Positions 26,460-37,649 are shown, numbered from the stretch's first letter. The stretch: 64,000 nucleotides of DNA from Siderastrea radians (GCA_964017195.1 OZ024897.1:36799536-36863535), one strand, 5' to 3'. Made by a program: numbers and translations. Notes: generated by a model not told the origin, from the letters alone.

Positions 26460-27318
26460 CTGTAAAGTACAAAATTATATGTATTGCTATTAAAGGTCGA
26501 ATTGTGTCAAACCCTAACATTAGTATTGTAATTTTGTTTGTTTCACGGTAGGTTAGGTTCTTGTTGCAGCCACCCGCAGAAGTCAGTTGACTAAGTTATA
26601 TTTATTATGGGGTCGTGAAGGTTTGTCACGTTCACACTTGTACCTTAAAGTACTTTTCATCGTAAATCATTAATTTCAGTTCTTCGCGTTCTTAAAATAA
26701 GTGACACTTACAGATCTGTGGCAATGGTGTGTTACACGACGGGCATCAAAGCCGGACTTCTGTACAATTTTTTTGAAGTTTGCTGCCAACTCGTGGATAG
26801 GTCTTTCATTCTAATTGAAAGCAATGATCGTAACAACAACAACAATATTAGCTTTATTTGCCATTGCTGTGGACATTTTATCAACAACAATCTACCAAAA
26901 TCAGATTAAGAGATATTACTGTCATATGAAGTTTGACGTCGAGCAAATTTCTCAATACATGCCATTTTTTCAGTGTTACATACAATTGCTAGTTTGAAAC
27001 ATTGCATTCCTGTCTTTTAATGAGCATTCGACCATGCACATGTTGTACGAACGCTTTTTGTAACCACATATTCGCATCTGACATTAGTTAGTGTTTACTT
27101 AAATCACATGTTCCCATTGTTATACTTATGTTGATGGTGCCACTGTATCGATATCGCGCAGTTAGATTTCATCGTTGCTAAGTAAGTTTCTTGTTAGAAA
27201 AACCATGTGCTCTTGCCAAATGGCGGATTTATACATCGTTGTTGTGTTCGTTGTTTATTACACTTTGTTGTGATTTCAAGACAGCCTCCATCGGCTCAAG
27301 CAGAAAGGCTCCCCTTAC

Positions 27319-27394
27319 CACCAGGAATAAAAATCCCAACGTGGCGGCATCATAAGGGGAGCCTTTCTCTAGCGGCGTAAATGTAAAGGGTCTC
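27319..27394 (-). CDS. Copy B exon (RPFTFTPLEKG)
   Basis: A polypyrimidine-rich acceptor (TTTTTTTTCATAG) precedes the exon and GTAAGG follows. The peptide RPFTFTPLEKG is also readable in copy A near 16046-15980, and this conservation supports coding. The family is unknown. Confidence 0.45.
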
Positions 27395-27944
27395 CTATGA
27401 AAAAAAAATGGAAATACAATAAGTTTGTAGTACTTTTTTCCGTAGCGTATTTTTCTTGCCTTATTTTTCCCAAACCGACCCCTCAAGACGTATGTCATAA
27501 GTTGGTGGCGACATTGTAGATTAATGTGACACATAGCTGTCAGTGCAGCTGATGGAATGAAAGGCATGAAATGAAAATATGACTATGAATAAAAGAAGAG
27601 ATACTGTTGTGGCATCTTAAGGAAATCTATCTCTTATAGTTCAATTCAGTATTACTTGACTAACGGGCTCGTTGCACATGTGCTGCAAAATCGTAGAAGA
27701 ATAATGTTTGAACCCATGAATCACATCATTAGTCGGTAAAGTATGATCGTCCGGGTGAGTGTAGTCCTGAAAAGGACTCGGGTTTGTGATGACATTGACT
27801 GATGCTTCGACAATCTGTGCCGACATCATCATCAGAGTCAAGTGAATTGTGAATTGTCAGTAGATGTTTTAAGTCTCTGGCGTTGTTCTGATTGGTCGAC
27901 GAACACGCCATGTTATTGGTCTTCTGACAATTAAGAGCGAATGT

Positions 27945-29390
27945 TACCAACGGTCAAACATTTGGTGGCAACAGGTCAAAAATCAATTCCGCTCATATTC
28001 TTATGTTAGGTAGACCTTAATGTGAAACAAATCACTGCATAGTTCCTTTGGCTGAATATCGATTTATTTTCAAGAAAATCGATATTAACGGAATTCTCTC
28101 AAAATGCCGCTTTTGAAGCTCAAAATTTAAGGCAAATCTCGAAGCTTCGCGTGACAAAATGAAGCACTCCAGAGCAATAAAAATTAACCAAACTTGTAGA
28201 ACGATGGTTAAATATATGTCAAAAGCAATTTCAGCAATTTCTGCTCATTTATTTACGAGCTCTAATTAAATTTATCCGACATACTTTTGACTAGATAAAA
28301 AGTATATCAAGTTTTACCCCAAAAAAAAGTATGTGGTACCGAATATTATTCGTCAAGAATCTGGATTTCAAGAGGAGAAGGGATGTTCTTTTGCCTCCTA
28401 AAAGGATTTTTTGGGGAAATTTATTGACGCGATGTTATAGAATTTTAAAGTTGGACAAAATGCGTCGATTCAAGCGATCAGAAAAGTCAGCCTAATTAAC
28501 TCAGTGTACACATACACAAACAACTTCACGTTTACCGCAGGTTTTGATCAGCAAACAACCGATTTTAACACAAAATCCTCTAACCTTCATGTTGCTGTAT
28601 CACAGATGAGAGCTGTGGTCCTTGTTTATGATAAAATTCAAGCAAACTGCAAGGAAACTGGACAGGATATCGCAACTTGCCATGCCGCTTCACCAAACAT
28701 CCGCCGTTTTTGATGTGAGGATTCTCTTTTCCTATTTTCGTTCGAAAGCAGGCTCAAGGTGTTGTACATAAGATGTTTTTCCTTTGAAACTAGCTCTGAA
28801 CTGAACAGCGAAACAAGAAGTCGTTAATACAAAAACATCTGTTACGTGCTTTGGGTGATGCCGCTAATTTAATTTAGAACGAGTTTTAGTGAAATCGACT
28901 ACTGCATGCATGTACTTTGGGTGCATCGAGTGACTTTGGGGAATAAGGTTTAATTTTTTTCAAATAAGCTAATTCTGTCTTACTACGTTTACTACTTTAA
29001 TGACTGAGCGAAGATTCTCAGTAGATTGGGTTCGATGAGTAGTTTGAAATCTGTGCAACTGAAAAAGCGCACCTTGGTTGCGTGACATACCCTAGACTGA
29101 GCTCTTACCTGATGGGCAGGGCAAAGGGGGTTTTAAAAATATATGCTCTGTTGGTTTTCCAAGAATTCGCACAGTTAATGAACGCTATATTATATACTAT
29201 GGCTAGATTAAAATACGAAGTCAGGCATAAAAATTTCCTGTTCGGTCTTAAAATTCTTTTCTCGTTTTGTTGGGGTGAGGGTGGGGTGGGGCTTGGGCTA
29301 TAGGTTTCGGGGAAAGAAGTTTTAGAGAACACTGAATCGACTGATTGTATCGATTCCTGGCATTCAAAGACTTTCAAATAAGGCAGTGGT
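27945..29390 (+). repeat. Left arm of a large inverted repeat
   Basis: This stretch is highly similar to the complement of 33125-30640 once a 1-kb insertion in the right arm is removed. The spacer is about 1.25 kb (29391-30639) and shows no gene, only a C-run at about 30168-30183. Both arms contain the same short ORF (28504-28713 here; 31601-31404 in the right arm), with an identical stretch from YTYTNNFTFTAGF to IQANCKET. This could be a conserved exon or just recent duplication. Confidence 0.65.
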
Positions 29391-31804
29391 GATACGTTAA
29401 ACCTCCTTTTTATTTTTACCTGGTTCTTGTTCGTATTTACGTGCTAGTGTACATTAAACGCACAAACACTTATTTACGGAGAATAGACATTAATTAAAAA
29501 ATATCAAAACTCGTACTGGTTCTCAGTGAATAAATTTAATGATCTGCAAGATTGTTAAGAGCTTTGTCCTGTGGCAGAAAATACAACCCACTACGGGCTC
29601 TACTTGGATGACTTTTTATGAGTCTTGGGTTTTCCGCTTTCGATGCTCAACAGGCACCAACGAAAAACGACTCTACTCGACTGACACTGTAGTGCGTGCA
29701 GTCTTTTTTTAAAACTTCCAACAGTGAAGAAAACTACAAAACGGTTAACTGGGGGGTTCAACGTTCTATTCAACACCGATCAACGCTGTTGAATTTTAAA
29801 AACAAGTTTGGCCTTCCAGCTTAATGATGTTTCACAATTTTGCCGACTTTTCTTTTGTTGTCAGGTGTGCCACCCTGTGCAATGATGTTCTGTAATATTT
29901 ATTCAACTTTTTCTATGTTCTCAGGTGTGATCAAAAGTATTGAATTCGTTTGCCCACCTTGTTCAACATCGCACAACAAACTTGTGTTCAAGATTGTTGA
30001 ATAATGTTGAACGAGTTTGGCCGAGTCATAAAGTTTGCAAACGCCAAAAACGCAAAGAGCGTGAGCCAACAAAATGAGGGCGCAGCTGGGGTTGAAGGCT
30101 AAGAGAAGGGGGAAGTTTGAACCCTTAATCCCCCAACATGAAAAGGTTTCCCCTTAGGTAGGTTTCCAACCCCCCCCCCCCCCCACCCATCGCCTCCATC
30201 CTCGCGAAAGTGGGTCGGTCGGTCGGTTGATCGGTTAAGCAAAAGGGAAAGATAATTCCAAGATGATAATTCCAAGCGAGCCGCAGCGACCCGCTATCAC
30301 TCTTAAAGGTGTTCGAAGACGATCGACCTTGATATGAGGGTGACTTAGATGTCCAAGTCACCTCAAGATGCGTTTAAAGAATATTAAAACGCACGAGGAA
30401 AGGGTGCAGGCACGGACTAAGTATTTCTACTCGGGGCCTTTTGGGTCTCTGAAATCAAGTTTTTGGAAAATCGAGAACCTGCAAATTACTTTCCGATCCG
30501 CTTTTATAATTACTGAACAAAGCTTCATCACATGCAGGTGGCTGGCTTGAATGTTGTGTGATGTTGTAAAGCAAAAGGTTTCACTTCTGCATAATTGATA
30601 CATTAAAGATGGGTTAGGTGAGTTCTGAAACAACAGATGGAAATGCTCCGCTTTATTTGAAAATCCTTTAATGCCAAGAATCGTTTACTTATACTATTAC
30701 TTTTACCCGGGCACTTACAATCAGTCGATTTAGTATTCTCTTGAACGTCTTTTCAAACAACATTAGCCCAAACCTCCTCCCACCCTAAAAAAACAGAAAG
30801 AAAACATTCTCAGACTGAAAACGAGGAGATTTTCATGTCTAACTTTGTATTTCAATCCAGCCATAGTTCATTACCTGCGCTACCTCCTGGAAAACCAACA
30901 GAGAATATATTTTTAAATCCCTTCGCCCTGCCCACAAGGAAAAAGCTCTAGGGTTTATGTCACGCAACCAACGGACGTTTTTTTCAGTTTCACGCATTTT
31001 TAAGTGCTCATCTGAAACCAATCTACTGAGAATCTTCTCTCAGTCCTTAAATTAATAAACGTAGGATGACAAGAATAGCTTATTTGAAAAAACAATTTAA
31101 CCTTATTCCCCAAAGTCACTCGATGCACCCAAAATTTCGTTACCGCGGTACATGCATGCAGTTGTCGATTTCACTAAAACTCGTTCTGACTAAATTAATT
31201 AGCGGCATCACCCAAAGCAAGTAACAGATGTTTTTGTATTAACGACTTCTTGTCTCGCTGTTCAGTTCAGAGCTAGTTTCAAAGGAAAGGCATCTTTTGT
31301 ACAACACCTTAAGCCTGTTTTCTAACGAAAATAGGAAAAGAAAATCCTCACATCAAAAACGGCGGATTTTTGGTGAAACGGCATGGCAAGTTGTGATATC
31401 CTGTCAAGTTTCCTTGCAGTTTGCTTGAATTTTATCATAAACAAGGACCACAGCTCTCATCTGTGATACAGCAACATGAAGGTTAGAGGATTTTGTGTTA
31501 AAATCGGTTGTTTGCTGATCAAAACCTGCGGTAAACGTGAAGTTGTTTGTGTATGTGTACACTGAGTTAATTAGGCTGACTTTTCTGATCGCTTGAATCA
31601 ACGCATTTTCTCCAACTTTAAAATTCTTTCAAAAACTCATGAATAATTAATGATCATTTCCACCAATTACATCACGCAAATGAGTCACGTGGATGCTTGT
31701 TTAAAACCGGTAATACATCAACAATCTAAAAAGCCTGGTGGCGGCATTTGATTTCAGTCCCAGGGGAAAGCGGGGCTGATTGTAATATACCTCATTACTA
31801 TTCT

Positions 31805-31874
31805 TTATATAAAATGTTACCCTCATTAGTATTGTTTATATAAAGAATACTAATGAGGGTAACATTTTATATAA
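31805..31874. repeat. Perfect 29-bp palindrome with 12-nt loop
   Basis: 31805-31833 is the exact complement of 31846-31874. It overlaps the 3' end of the Crypton-type fragment. It could act as a terminator-like hairpin or be the tip of a fold-back element. Confidence 0.8.
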
Positions 31875-32208
31875 CAGAAACAATGCTGTACAGCGTACGA
31901 GGAGGATAATTTTCCCCCGTATCTTTGCACACTTCCATTATGAATTTTGTTAACCAAAAATTTAGCGACTCTGCCGTCATATCAAGCACGTCGGTTTCCA
32001 AGTCTTGAATTTGTGATGTGTCACTAGTACAACTGCTCGGCTCTTCAGAAGCTTTCTTATTTACTCTTGTTGACTGCCATTCTGAAAAAATCTTCATAGC
32101 CCACTTATTGACGGAACGTGTTGACTTTGGTACGGCATTTACCAGCAGTTGTTTCTCTTCTTCAGCATTTTTGGGTTTGCGAAACGTCCGCTTGTGCTTC
32201 GAAGCCAT
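31867..32208 (-). pseudogene. N-terminal fragment of a KIAA1958/ZMYM-like (Crypton-derived) protein
   Basis: The ATG at 32208 opens MASKHKRTFRKPKNAEEE. It is followed by SVNKWAMKIFSEWQ and LNFWLTKFIMEVCKDTG...YPPRTLY, the pattern that precedes the DUF3504 tyrosine-recombinase-derived domain in KIAA1958, QRICH1 and ZMYM-type proteins. The frame ends after about 113 codons without the recombinase domain, so it is truncated. Confidence 0.6.
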
Positions 32209-32523
32209 AATGTTCTCATCGAGCTCACTATTGAATGAAGTTTCCACTATACAAATCATCTAATCTTATAATTCTTTTCAGATCTAGCAGCATGAACTAG
32301 CAGCACGGGAAAATGGTCCGAAGCTCATTAAACAAAACTTTTTATTCTTTTCAAAGACTATAGGAACTACAAAACATGAAAGAATGTCTTTATATTCTGT
32401 GAGATCGATTTTGACATTCTCTTGATGAGACTATGGAATAAAGTTATAGCACGGGAAAATGGCACCATTAGTTCATTATTCTATGAGATCGTTTTTTGAA
32501 GCCGTTCAATAAACTCGCAGATC

Positions 32524-32584
32524 GTGTTTTATCGGGTCTAAAACCACTCGGCTACGCCTCGTGGTTTTAAACCCGATAAAACAC
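32524..32584. repeat. 24-bp near-perfect palindrome
   Basis: 32524-32547 pairs with 32561-32584 with one mismatch. The loop is a TCGGCTACGCCTC-type sequence. Confidence 0.75.
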
Positions 32585-33121
32585 TCCTGCTCGTTTATTA
32601 AACAGTACATAACATCGCGTCAATAAATTTCCCCAAAGAATCCTTTTAGGAGGCAAAAGAACATCCCTTCTCCTCTTGAAATCCAGATTCTTGACGTATA
32701 ATATTCGGTACCACATACTTTTTTTAGGGGTAAAACTTGATAAACTTTTTATCTAGTCAAAAGTATGTCGGATAAATTTAATTAGAGCTCGTAAATAAAT
32801 GAGCAGAAATTGCTGAAATTGCTTTTGACATATATTTAAACATCGCTCTACAAGTTTGGTTAATTTTTATTGCTCTGGAGTGCTTCATTTTGTCACGCGA
32901 AGCCTCGAGATTTGCCTTCAATTTTAAGCTTCAAAAGCGGTCTTTTGAGCGAATTCCGTTAATATCGATTTTCTTGAAAACAAATCGATATTCAGCCAAA
33001 CGAACTATGCAGTGATTTGTTTCACATTAAGGTCTACCTAACATAAGAATATGAGCGGAATTGATTTTTGAGCTGTTGCCACAATATTTTGAAAATGTTT
33101 GATTTTTGGCAACATTTGCTC

Positions 33122-33934
33122 TTAAGGTGTCTGAACACAGTTTGCGCGCGCTCTACGATTTGTACTGCTGACGTGAATAAGCGCGCGCGCACAAGGCTTT
33201 GAGAAAAACAAACATGGCGCCTGTTGGCGCCTGTACAGCGATCATTTCATTTTGTTCAGTGAAGATTGTGCAAGTGTTTTTTCCGTCTTAACAATCAAAC
33301 AGTTTGTTATGTGTCAAAAACGTTTGTTTTTCAATGTATTAAAGGTAATACTCTTGGAAAATACCCTGCCTTTCTGGGATTGTTTGTATGGATCGAGAAA
33401 GATCGAGAATCCTGTCAAATGCTGCGCATGCGCAGTTAACTAGAAAATTGCGACTGCACGATTTAGTGGAAATGCACTGATTTCTACGAAACCGCTCGTT
33501 AGAATTTCATGAAATTTGGTAGAATAATAGTTCGGAACACGCTTAGCTCGCCTGCAAACAAAAATTGAAATCTGACAGAGGACATGTTGAGAAAACGTTA
33601 AAATGCAAAACACAAAATAACAGAAGATCGCTCTGTCAAAATTTCACGAGACCAGTGTCAATAGGCCAGTATTTTTCTGAGTTTTCTAGAGACAAATGAT
33701 GGAAAAAATCTAACGACTGGATTTTCTGAAAATAAATCAAACCCATGATTTAATGCTGGTTTACTACCAGCTGTGTTGCCATGGTAACGGTCCCTAGTCC
33801 AATAAAACATATCAAAATACAATCTTCTTTAGTTGAACTTGCACCTTGCCAATTTTGGCTGCCCAACTGCCAGTGGTTTGAAAATAACGATAAATAACGC
33901 ATAGGTACAAGAAAACTGTGTTCGGCTACCTTAA
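33122..33934. mobile_element. TTAA-flanked MITE
   Basis: The left end TTAAGGTGTCTGAACACAG (33122) and the complement of TTAAGGTAGCCGAACACAG ending at 33934 form inverted ends including TTAA. There is no transposase. Same class as 13882-14532 by target site, with different internal sequence. Confidence 0.6.
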
Positions 33935-34249
33935 GCTTAAATTTGCTTCCGCTTATTTTGGTGCGAATCAGTAATATAGGTCTGAAGGTTCAATTTCAAA
34001 TAAACAGGCCGGGTGTCTATTCTAGGCCCGGCGTTTAATAGGGAAAATACAGTATGTAGAAATATTTTTTTGAAATAAGAAATAAGAATGGCAACCTACA
34101 GCAGACTAATCATGGGGTGTTTAAATGTCACCCAAAATGTTTTCTCACTTCGTTTGGATAAGTTTGCCGTAAAATGCCGATAATTTTGTTTTAGAAAAAA
34201 AAAACTCAGAAAGTTGAAGTAAAGGACCCTAGTATGTGATAATGAATAT
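33935..34249. other. Host DNA abutting the Polinton
   Basis: No gene. The last 100 bases or so align with 19680-19768 of copy A, showing that this is first-intron sequence of copy B. Confidence 0.5.
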
Positions 34250-34255
34250 AATATG

Positions 34256-34550
34256 AGTAGTAAAGTGGGCTCGTATGGCCGATTTCCTGGCTTCTGATTG
34301 GTCGAGTGACGTCATCACCGGAAGTGGGATGGGAAACCGCTGAGCAATGTGAAAGAGGGATCGCAGACTCATACAACCGGAAGTCACATGACCGGAACCG
34401 GAAGTGACGTCACCGGAAGTGCCGTAAACCGGAAGTCACGTGTTTTAGGATGAGAAACCGCTGAGCAATGTGAAAAAAGGGTCGTGGGCTCAGGATAGGG
34501 CAAAACCACTGAGAAAACGCGGGCTCAAAGTCCAAAGTCCAATTGGAGCA
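34256..34550 (+). repeat. Polinton left terminal inverted repeat
   Basis: Complement of 59802-60096, 295 bp each, differing at about five positions. It contains five ACCGGAAGT (ETS-type) sites, two TGACGTCA/TGACGTCAC (CRE-type) sites, and a direct repeat of GAAACCGCTGAGCAATGTG (about 34332 and 34453). For a protein-primed replicating element the ends should act as replication origins. Confidence 0.95.
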
Positions 34551-34561
34551 GCAGGGGTAGG

Positions 34562-34569
34562 TATAAAAG
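34562..34569 (+). promoter_or_regulatory. TATA box of the first Polinton gene
   Basis: TATAAAAGG just inside the left inverted repeat, about 29 bases before the ATG at 34591. Confidence 0.55.
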
Positions 34570-34590
34570 GCAACCAGAGGGGTAAGGATT

Positions 34591-35649
34591 ATGACAATGA
34601 GTTTTTACATCACCCTGATCAGTGATCAAGCACAAGGCACGGGACAAAAATTTACGGCTCGACTTCCTCATTCTCATTATTTGGTGGAAGATGATTGGGA
34701 AGCGGCCTTGGTTCATATTTCACATCCGGGGTTTAATCAACAATGGGGAGATCAAACCAAGCAGAATTGGACGCAAGAAGATAGTCAAAAACATTGGATG
34801 AAAACAGATATCAGATACATACCAAAACGTGCGGATGGAACGGCTCCCATTCAAGTGACCAAAGAAATCCATTTACCGCCAGGGTATTACTACAATTTGA
34901 AAGAAGCATGGATTGCCATTGCGTACGAAATAGAAAAACAACACATGGAAGTCATGATGGATATAGTCAAAATGGACGTGGACGATCAGGCTAAACGACA
35001 ACAACTAGCTGCTCTCAACCTGGCTCAACCCTACGTGAAAATCACCAATACAAGCATCGCCCCCGAATTAGATTCGTTGTATGTACTGATACCAGCCAAC
35101 ATGCAATTTGAAATGGAATGGAAATTGGCCGGCCTGATGGGCCTGGTGAAAGATGGAACGCCAAGTGAGCTCGTCGTCCAAGAAAAAAATTATCTGGTCA
35201 AAAATATCGTGGATTACGACGATCGCCATAAATGGGAAACAACCATCGGTCCTGTCAACAAATATCCACCTTATGGTCATGTGTCCGTTAGTTTTACCCA
35301 CCCCGATTTCAATTATTATTTGTTCTTGGGTCCGAATCTCAGTCGACAAGTATTTCCCAGTACGCAAACGGTCAAACCCCAACAAGGGCAACAACAATTG
35401 ATGATTTACACGGATCTGGTGTCACAAAGCATTGTGGGAAATCAAGAGAAAGGATTTTTACGTACCTTCGATGCCGGCAATACCGATCATCAACTTGATA
35501 CCAAGCAACGGATGTATTTTCCTCTTGGCAAAACCATCTTTGACAGCATTGCCATGGAGATTCAAACAGCGGACAGACAACCGGCTCCCTTCAAACAAGG
35601 CAGAACTATCATTACCCTTGAACTTTCCAGAAAAAGTCAACGAACATGA
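34591..35649 (+). CDS. SFYITL-family Polinton protein 1 (candidate minor capsid)
   Basis: 352 residues. It is one of three paralogues in this element (others at 41056 and 42113). It shares with them the N-terminal SFYxTL start, the RLP motif at about residues 25-28, and a C-terminal signature YTDxxxxSIVGN followed about 50 residues later by a GRTIITLEL strand. A second ATG at 34597 gives an MSFYITL start more like the paralogues. Proteins with this signature are common in animal Polintons. A capsid or vertex role is inference, since no residue proves it. A polyA signal AATAAA follows at 35664. It is the most diverged of the three and is separated from the late block. Confidence 0.8.
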   Translation: MTMSFYITLISDQAQGTGQKFTARLPHSHYLVEDDWEAALVHISHPGFNQQWGDQTKQNWTQEDSQKHWMKTDIRYIPKRADGTAPIQVTKEIHLPPGYYYNLKEAWIAIAYEIEKQHMEVMMDIVKMDVDDQAKRQQLAALNLAQPYVKITNTSIAPELDSLYVLIPANMQFEMEWKLAGLMGLVKDGTPSELVVQEKNYLVKNIVDYDDRHKWETTIGPVNKYPPYGHVSVSFTHPDFNYYLFLGPNLSRQVFPSTQTVKPQQGQQQLMIYTDLVSQSIVGNQEKGFLRTFDAGNTDHQLDTKQRMYFPLGKTIFDSIAMEIQTADRQPAPFKQGRTIITLELSRKSQRT

Positions 35650-35663
35650 TTGTGTAGAGAATC

Positions 35664-35703
35664 AATAAAGATCACAACAAAGTGTCATGGAACATCTTTT
35701 ATT
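35664..35703. terminator. Back-to-back polyadenylation signals
   Basis: AATAAA on the plus strand at 35664-35669 serves the gene ending at 35649. TTTATT at 35698-35703 is AATAAA on the minus strand, downstream of the RING-like gene ending at 35750. The two convergent transcripts would overlap by a few bases. Confidence 0.6.
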
Positions 35704-35749
35704 GGTCCTTCGTATTGTTTGACAACAAGTGAGTCCAAACATGGGGTCC

Positions 35750-36307
35750 TTACTGGCAATTCAAAATGTTCTTCATGTGTGAAAGGACTTCGCTTTGGGT
35801 GTGGCCAAGAAAATGGGGTATGTTGCTGCTTGTATCCGGAAACTTGAAGATTTTTCCCCAGAATCCTTGAACGGCTCCGGTGCCTGTATGACAAATACCA
35901 TACCACAGATAATGACCTTTCCAGATACGGTTGACTTCTTTCACAAATTGGGGGTCTTCTTTCCAATCGTAATTGAGGATTTCAATGACTGTGGTGGAAT
36001 GGCCTTGTGGGATGTAAAGACATTTGGTGATTAGATGAGGATTCTTTCTCCAGTTGTCAGCACAGGCCACATGACAGGGGTATTTGCAGCAGATCAACAT
36101 GATTTGATTGCTGACACTTTTCTGACAGACGACACACGGGTCGGTGGGGAAAGGATTCAGTTGTTTCATCCTTGAAATGACTTCGCTTGGGGTGTGGCCA
36201 AGAAAATGGGGTTCTGTACGTTGGGAAGACCAGTTGAAGTGTTTTCCCCAGAACCCTTGGACGCCTCCCAAACATATTGGTTCACCGCACTTGATAACCG
36301 ATACCAT
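35750..36307 (-). CDS. RING-like protein, second unit (185 aa)
   Basis: The RING-type cysteine pattern (CVVC, then CCKYPCHVAC) lies at about residues 58-85. It is followed by a TVIEILNYDWKEDPQFVKEV segment and, twice, a GFWGK...PHFLGHTxSEV segment. This last motif opens the protein too, so the ORF starts inside one repeat unit and contains a whole second one. The first unit is encoded by the upstream ORF 36593-36282, which overlaps by 26 bases in another frame (+1 relation). RING proteins of DNA viruses often act as ubiquitin ligases; that role here is inference. The start at 36307 has no strong context and the protein may be made only by frameshifting from the upstream ORF. Confidence 0.6.
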   Translation of the reverse strand: MVSVIKCGEPICLGGVQGFWGKHFNWSSQRTEPHFLGHTPSEVISRMKQLNPFPTDPCVVCQKSVSNQIMLICCKYPCHVACADNWRKNPHLITKCLYIPQGHSTTVIEILNYDWKEDPQFVKEVNRIWKGHYLWYGICHTGTGAVQGFWGKIFKFPDTSSNIPHFLGHTQSEVLSHMKNILNCQ

Positions 36308-36593
36308 ACCAGAGAGGATAGCGGTGATGTGTGACTCCCGGATAAGTATGTTTGTACCAGTTACGTTTGACTTCTTTCACAAATTGGGGGTCTTCTTTCC
36401 ATTCTTCATTGAGGATTTCAAGGACTGTGATGCTATTCCCGTATCCACAGATAAAGCAACCACTGTCAGGAGCGGTACTTTTTTTTCCCCACAGGGTGGC
36501 ACAGGTTAGATGACAGGGTTGTTTGCAGCAGATCAAAATGATTTGTTTGGTGACAGGTTCCCTACAGACCACACATGGTTTGGATTGAGCCAT
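36282..36593 (-). CDS. RING-like protein, first unit (103 aa)
   Basis: Starts MAQSKPCVVCREPV. RING-like ligands: C-x2-C at residues 7-10, CCKQPCHLTC, then CFIC near residue 48. It continues with ITVLEILNEEWKEDPQFVKEV, the same segment as in the downstream unit, and stops at 36282. The downstream GFWGK/PHFLGHT part of this unit is in the +1 frame in the next ORF. Its promoter is the conserved module at 36660-36790 with a TATAAAAAC-type box at about 36678 (minus strand). It may be a stand-alone small RING protein or the head of a longer product. Confidence 0.65.
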   Translation of the reverse strand: MAQSKPCVVCREPVTKQIILICCKQPCHLTCATLWGKKSTAPDSGCFICGYGNSITVLEILNEEWKEDPQFVKEVKRNWYKHTYPGVTHHRYPLWYGIGYQVR

Positions 36594-36599
36594 GAGGTG

Positions 36600-36900
36600 A
36601 AAGGATCACTTGTTGGGCTTCTGGCCTGAGGCCTGGATCATGGATGAGTGTGAAAACATGAAATGGGACGGTGGTTTTTATAGAGAAACAAGGGAGTCAA
36701 GTGGGAGGGTAAGGAACCAATGAGAGAAAGACCCCATCATGCTTTGGGAGGGGAAGAGGTGGGGGGACCCCCCTCCCCCCTCTTTAGATAGACCATAAGG
36801 CATTGCGCGGATCGGAGTATATAAGTCAAGCGAGGGCCCGGGGCGTCACTCTTAGCTTTGAGCCGGTCCTTGGTGACTTTTGTCAGTTGCTGTTGCAAAA
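36600..36900. promoter_or_regulatory. Divergent promoter with conserved early-type module
   Basis: It lies between the RING gene (minus) and the gene at 36901 (plus). On the minus strand, 36790-36660 is closely similar to 55025-55150 before the polymerase gene. Shared features are a GGGGGGTCCCCCC palindrome, an inverted CCAAT (CATTGGTTCC), a CACNTGACT block and TATAAAAAC. The plus-strand gene has its own TATATAA at 36819. Confidence 0.7.
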
Positions 36901-37464
36901 ATGTCCACAACGAGAAGGCGATTGGGTTCCCTGTGCAGTGTAGTGAATGTAGGAGGAGAAGAGGCGTTGAGGAGACGAGTTGGTCCGGAGAGGACACATG
37001 TACAGAGATTAGCTTTTGGGATGTGGGAGAGACGAGAGGAAACGTGGCGCCCCCTCAATCAACAACGCGTGGCGGCCTTCATTCGATTGTATTTGTTGGC
37101 ATTGGTTTATGAGGAGAACGCCTACCGCCACCGGGAAGAGAGAGGAACCGCGGACGCCTCGTTACATCGAAGCCTGGTCCACCGTGTGATCCCGTGGGTG
37201 TACCGCAATAGAGCGTGGACCAAGGACACACGCCGATGGCCCATGTCCTTGGACCAATTCAAGGAATTGGATGCCTACTTGGTTGACCACCTTCCCCATG
37301 TAAGGGCGTCCCATCATTGGCAAATGATTAGAATGTATTTTGAGGAAATGGAGCAGCAGCAGGAGGAACAGGAGTTGACGGAAGAGGAGGCGGGCGAGAG
37401 AAATTATTTAGAATGGAAGAATTCCGCCGAGTATAATATGAACTATTCCAATGAGGATGATTAG
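36901..37464 (+). CDS. Hypothetical acidic-tailed protein (187 aa)
   Basis: Begins MSTTRRRLGSLCSVVN at 36901; a longer in-frame start at 36880 is less likely because the first ATG has better context here. The N-terminal third is Arg-rich, the middle is Trp- and His-rich (VIPWVYRNRAWTKD), and the end is glutamine/glutamate-rich (EEMEQQQEEQELTEEEAGE). No known domain is recognised. Its place, divergent from the RING gene, suggests an early accessory role. The AATAAA motifs in the AT-rich repeat at 37660-37813 could end its transcript. Confidence 0.65.
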   Translation: MSTTRRRLGSLCSVVNVGGEEALRRRVGPERTHVQRLAFGMWERREETWRPLNQQRVAAFIRLYLLALVYEENAYRHREERGTADASLHRSLVHRVIPWVYRNRAWTKDTRRWPMSLDQFKELDAYLVDHLPHVRASHHWQMIRMYFEEMEQQQEEQELTEEEAGERNYLEWKNSAEYNMNYSNEDD

Positions 37465-37649
37465 ACTTTGAACATTTTTTTATTTTATGGTTGAGATTGT
37501 TTTTATTGTGAGTCAAGGCTACTGTGAGTCAAGAGACATTTATTTATGATGAACGTGCAAACTCAGTGTTGTCAGTTTTTATTTTTTTAATTAAAAAAGA
37601 GTTGATGTTTTTACAAATGGTGGTCTGTGTTCTTTGTCACGCGGGTGGG

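Larger units (their letters stand above)
31627..32610. mobile_element. Insertion carrying a Crypton-type fragment
   Basis: Present only in the right arm of the inverted repeat, so it arrived after the arms formed. It carries a minus-strand coding fragment and hairpins at 31805-31874 and 32524-32584. No clean inverted ends were found. Lack of inverted ends fits Cryptons, which use tyrosine recombinases, but the family assignment rests on the protein fragment. Confidence 0.45.
30640..33125 (-). repeat. Right arm of the large inverted repeat, with insertion
   Basis: Complement of 27945-29390. The alignment breaks at about 31627 and resumes at about 32610, where about 980 bp has been inserted. 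The insert contains the Crypton-type fragment and two long palindromes. Confidence 0.65.
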
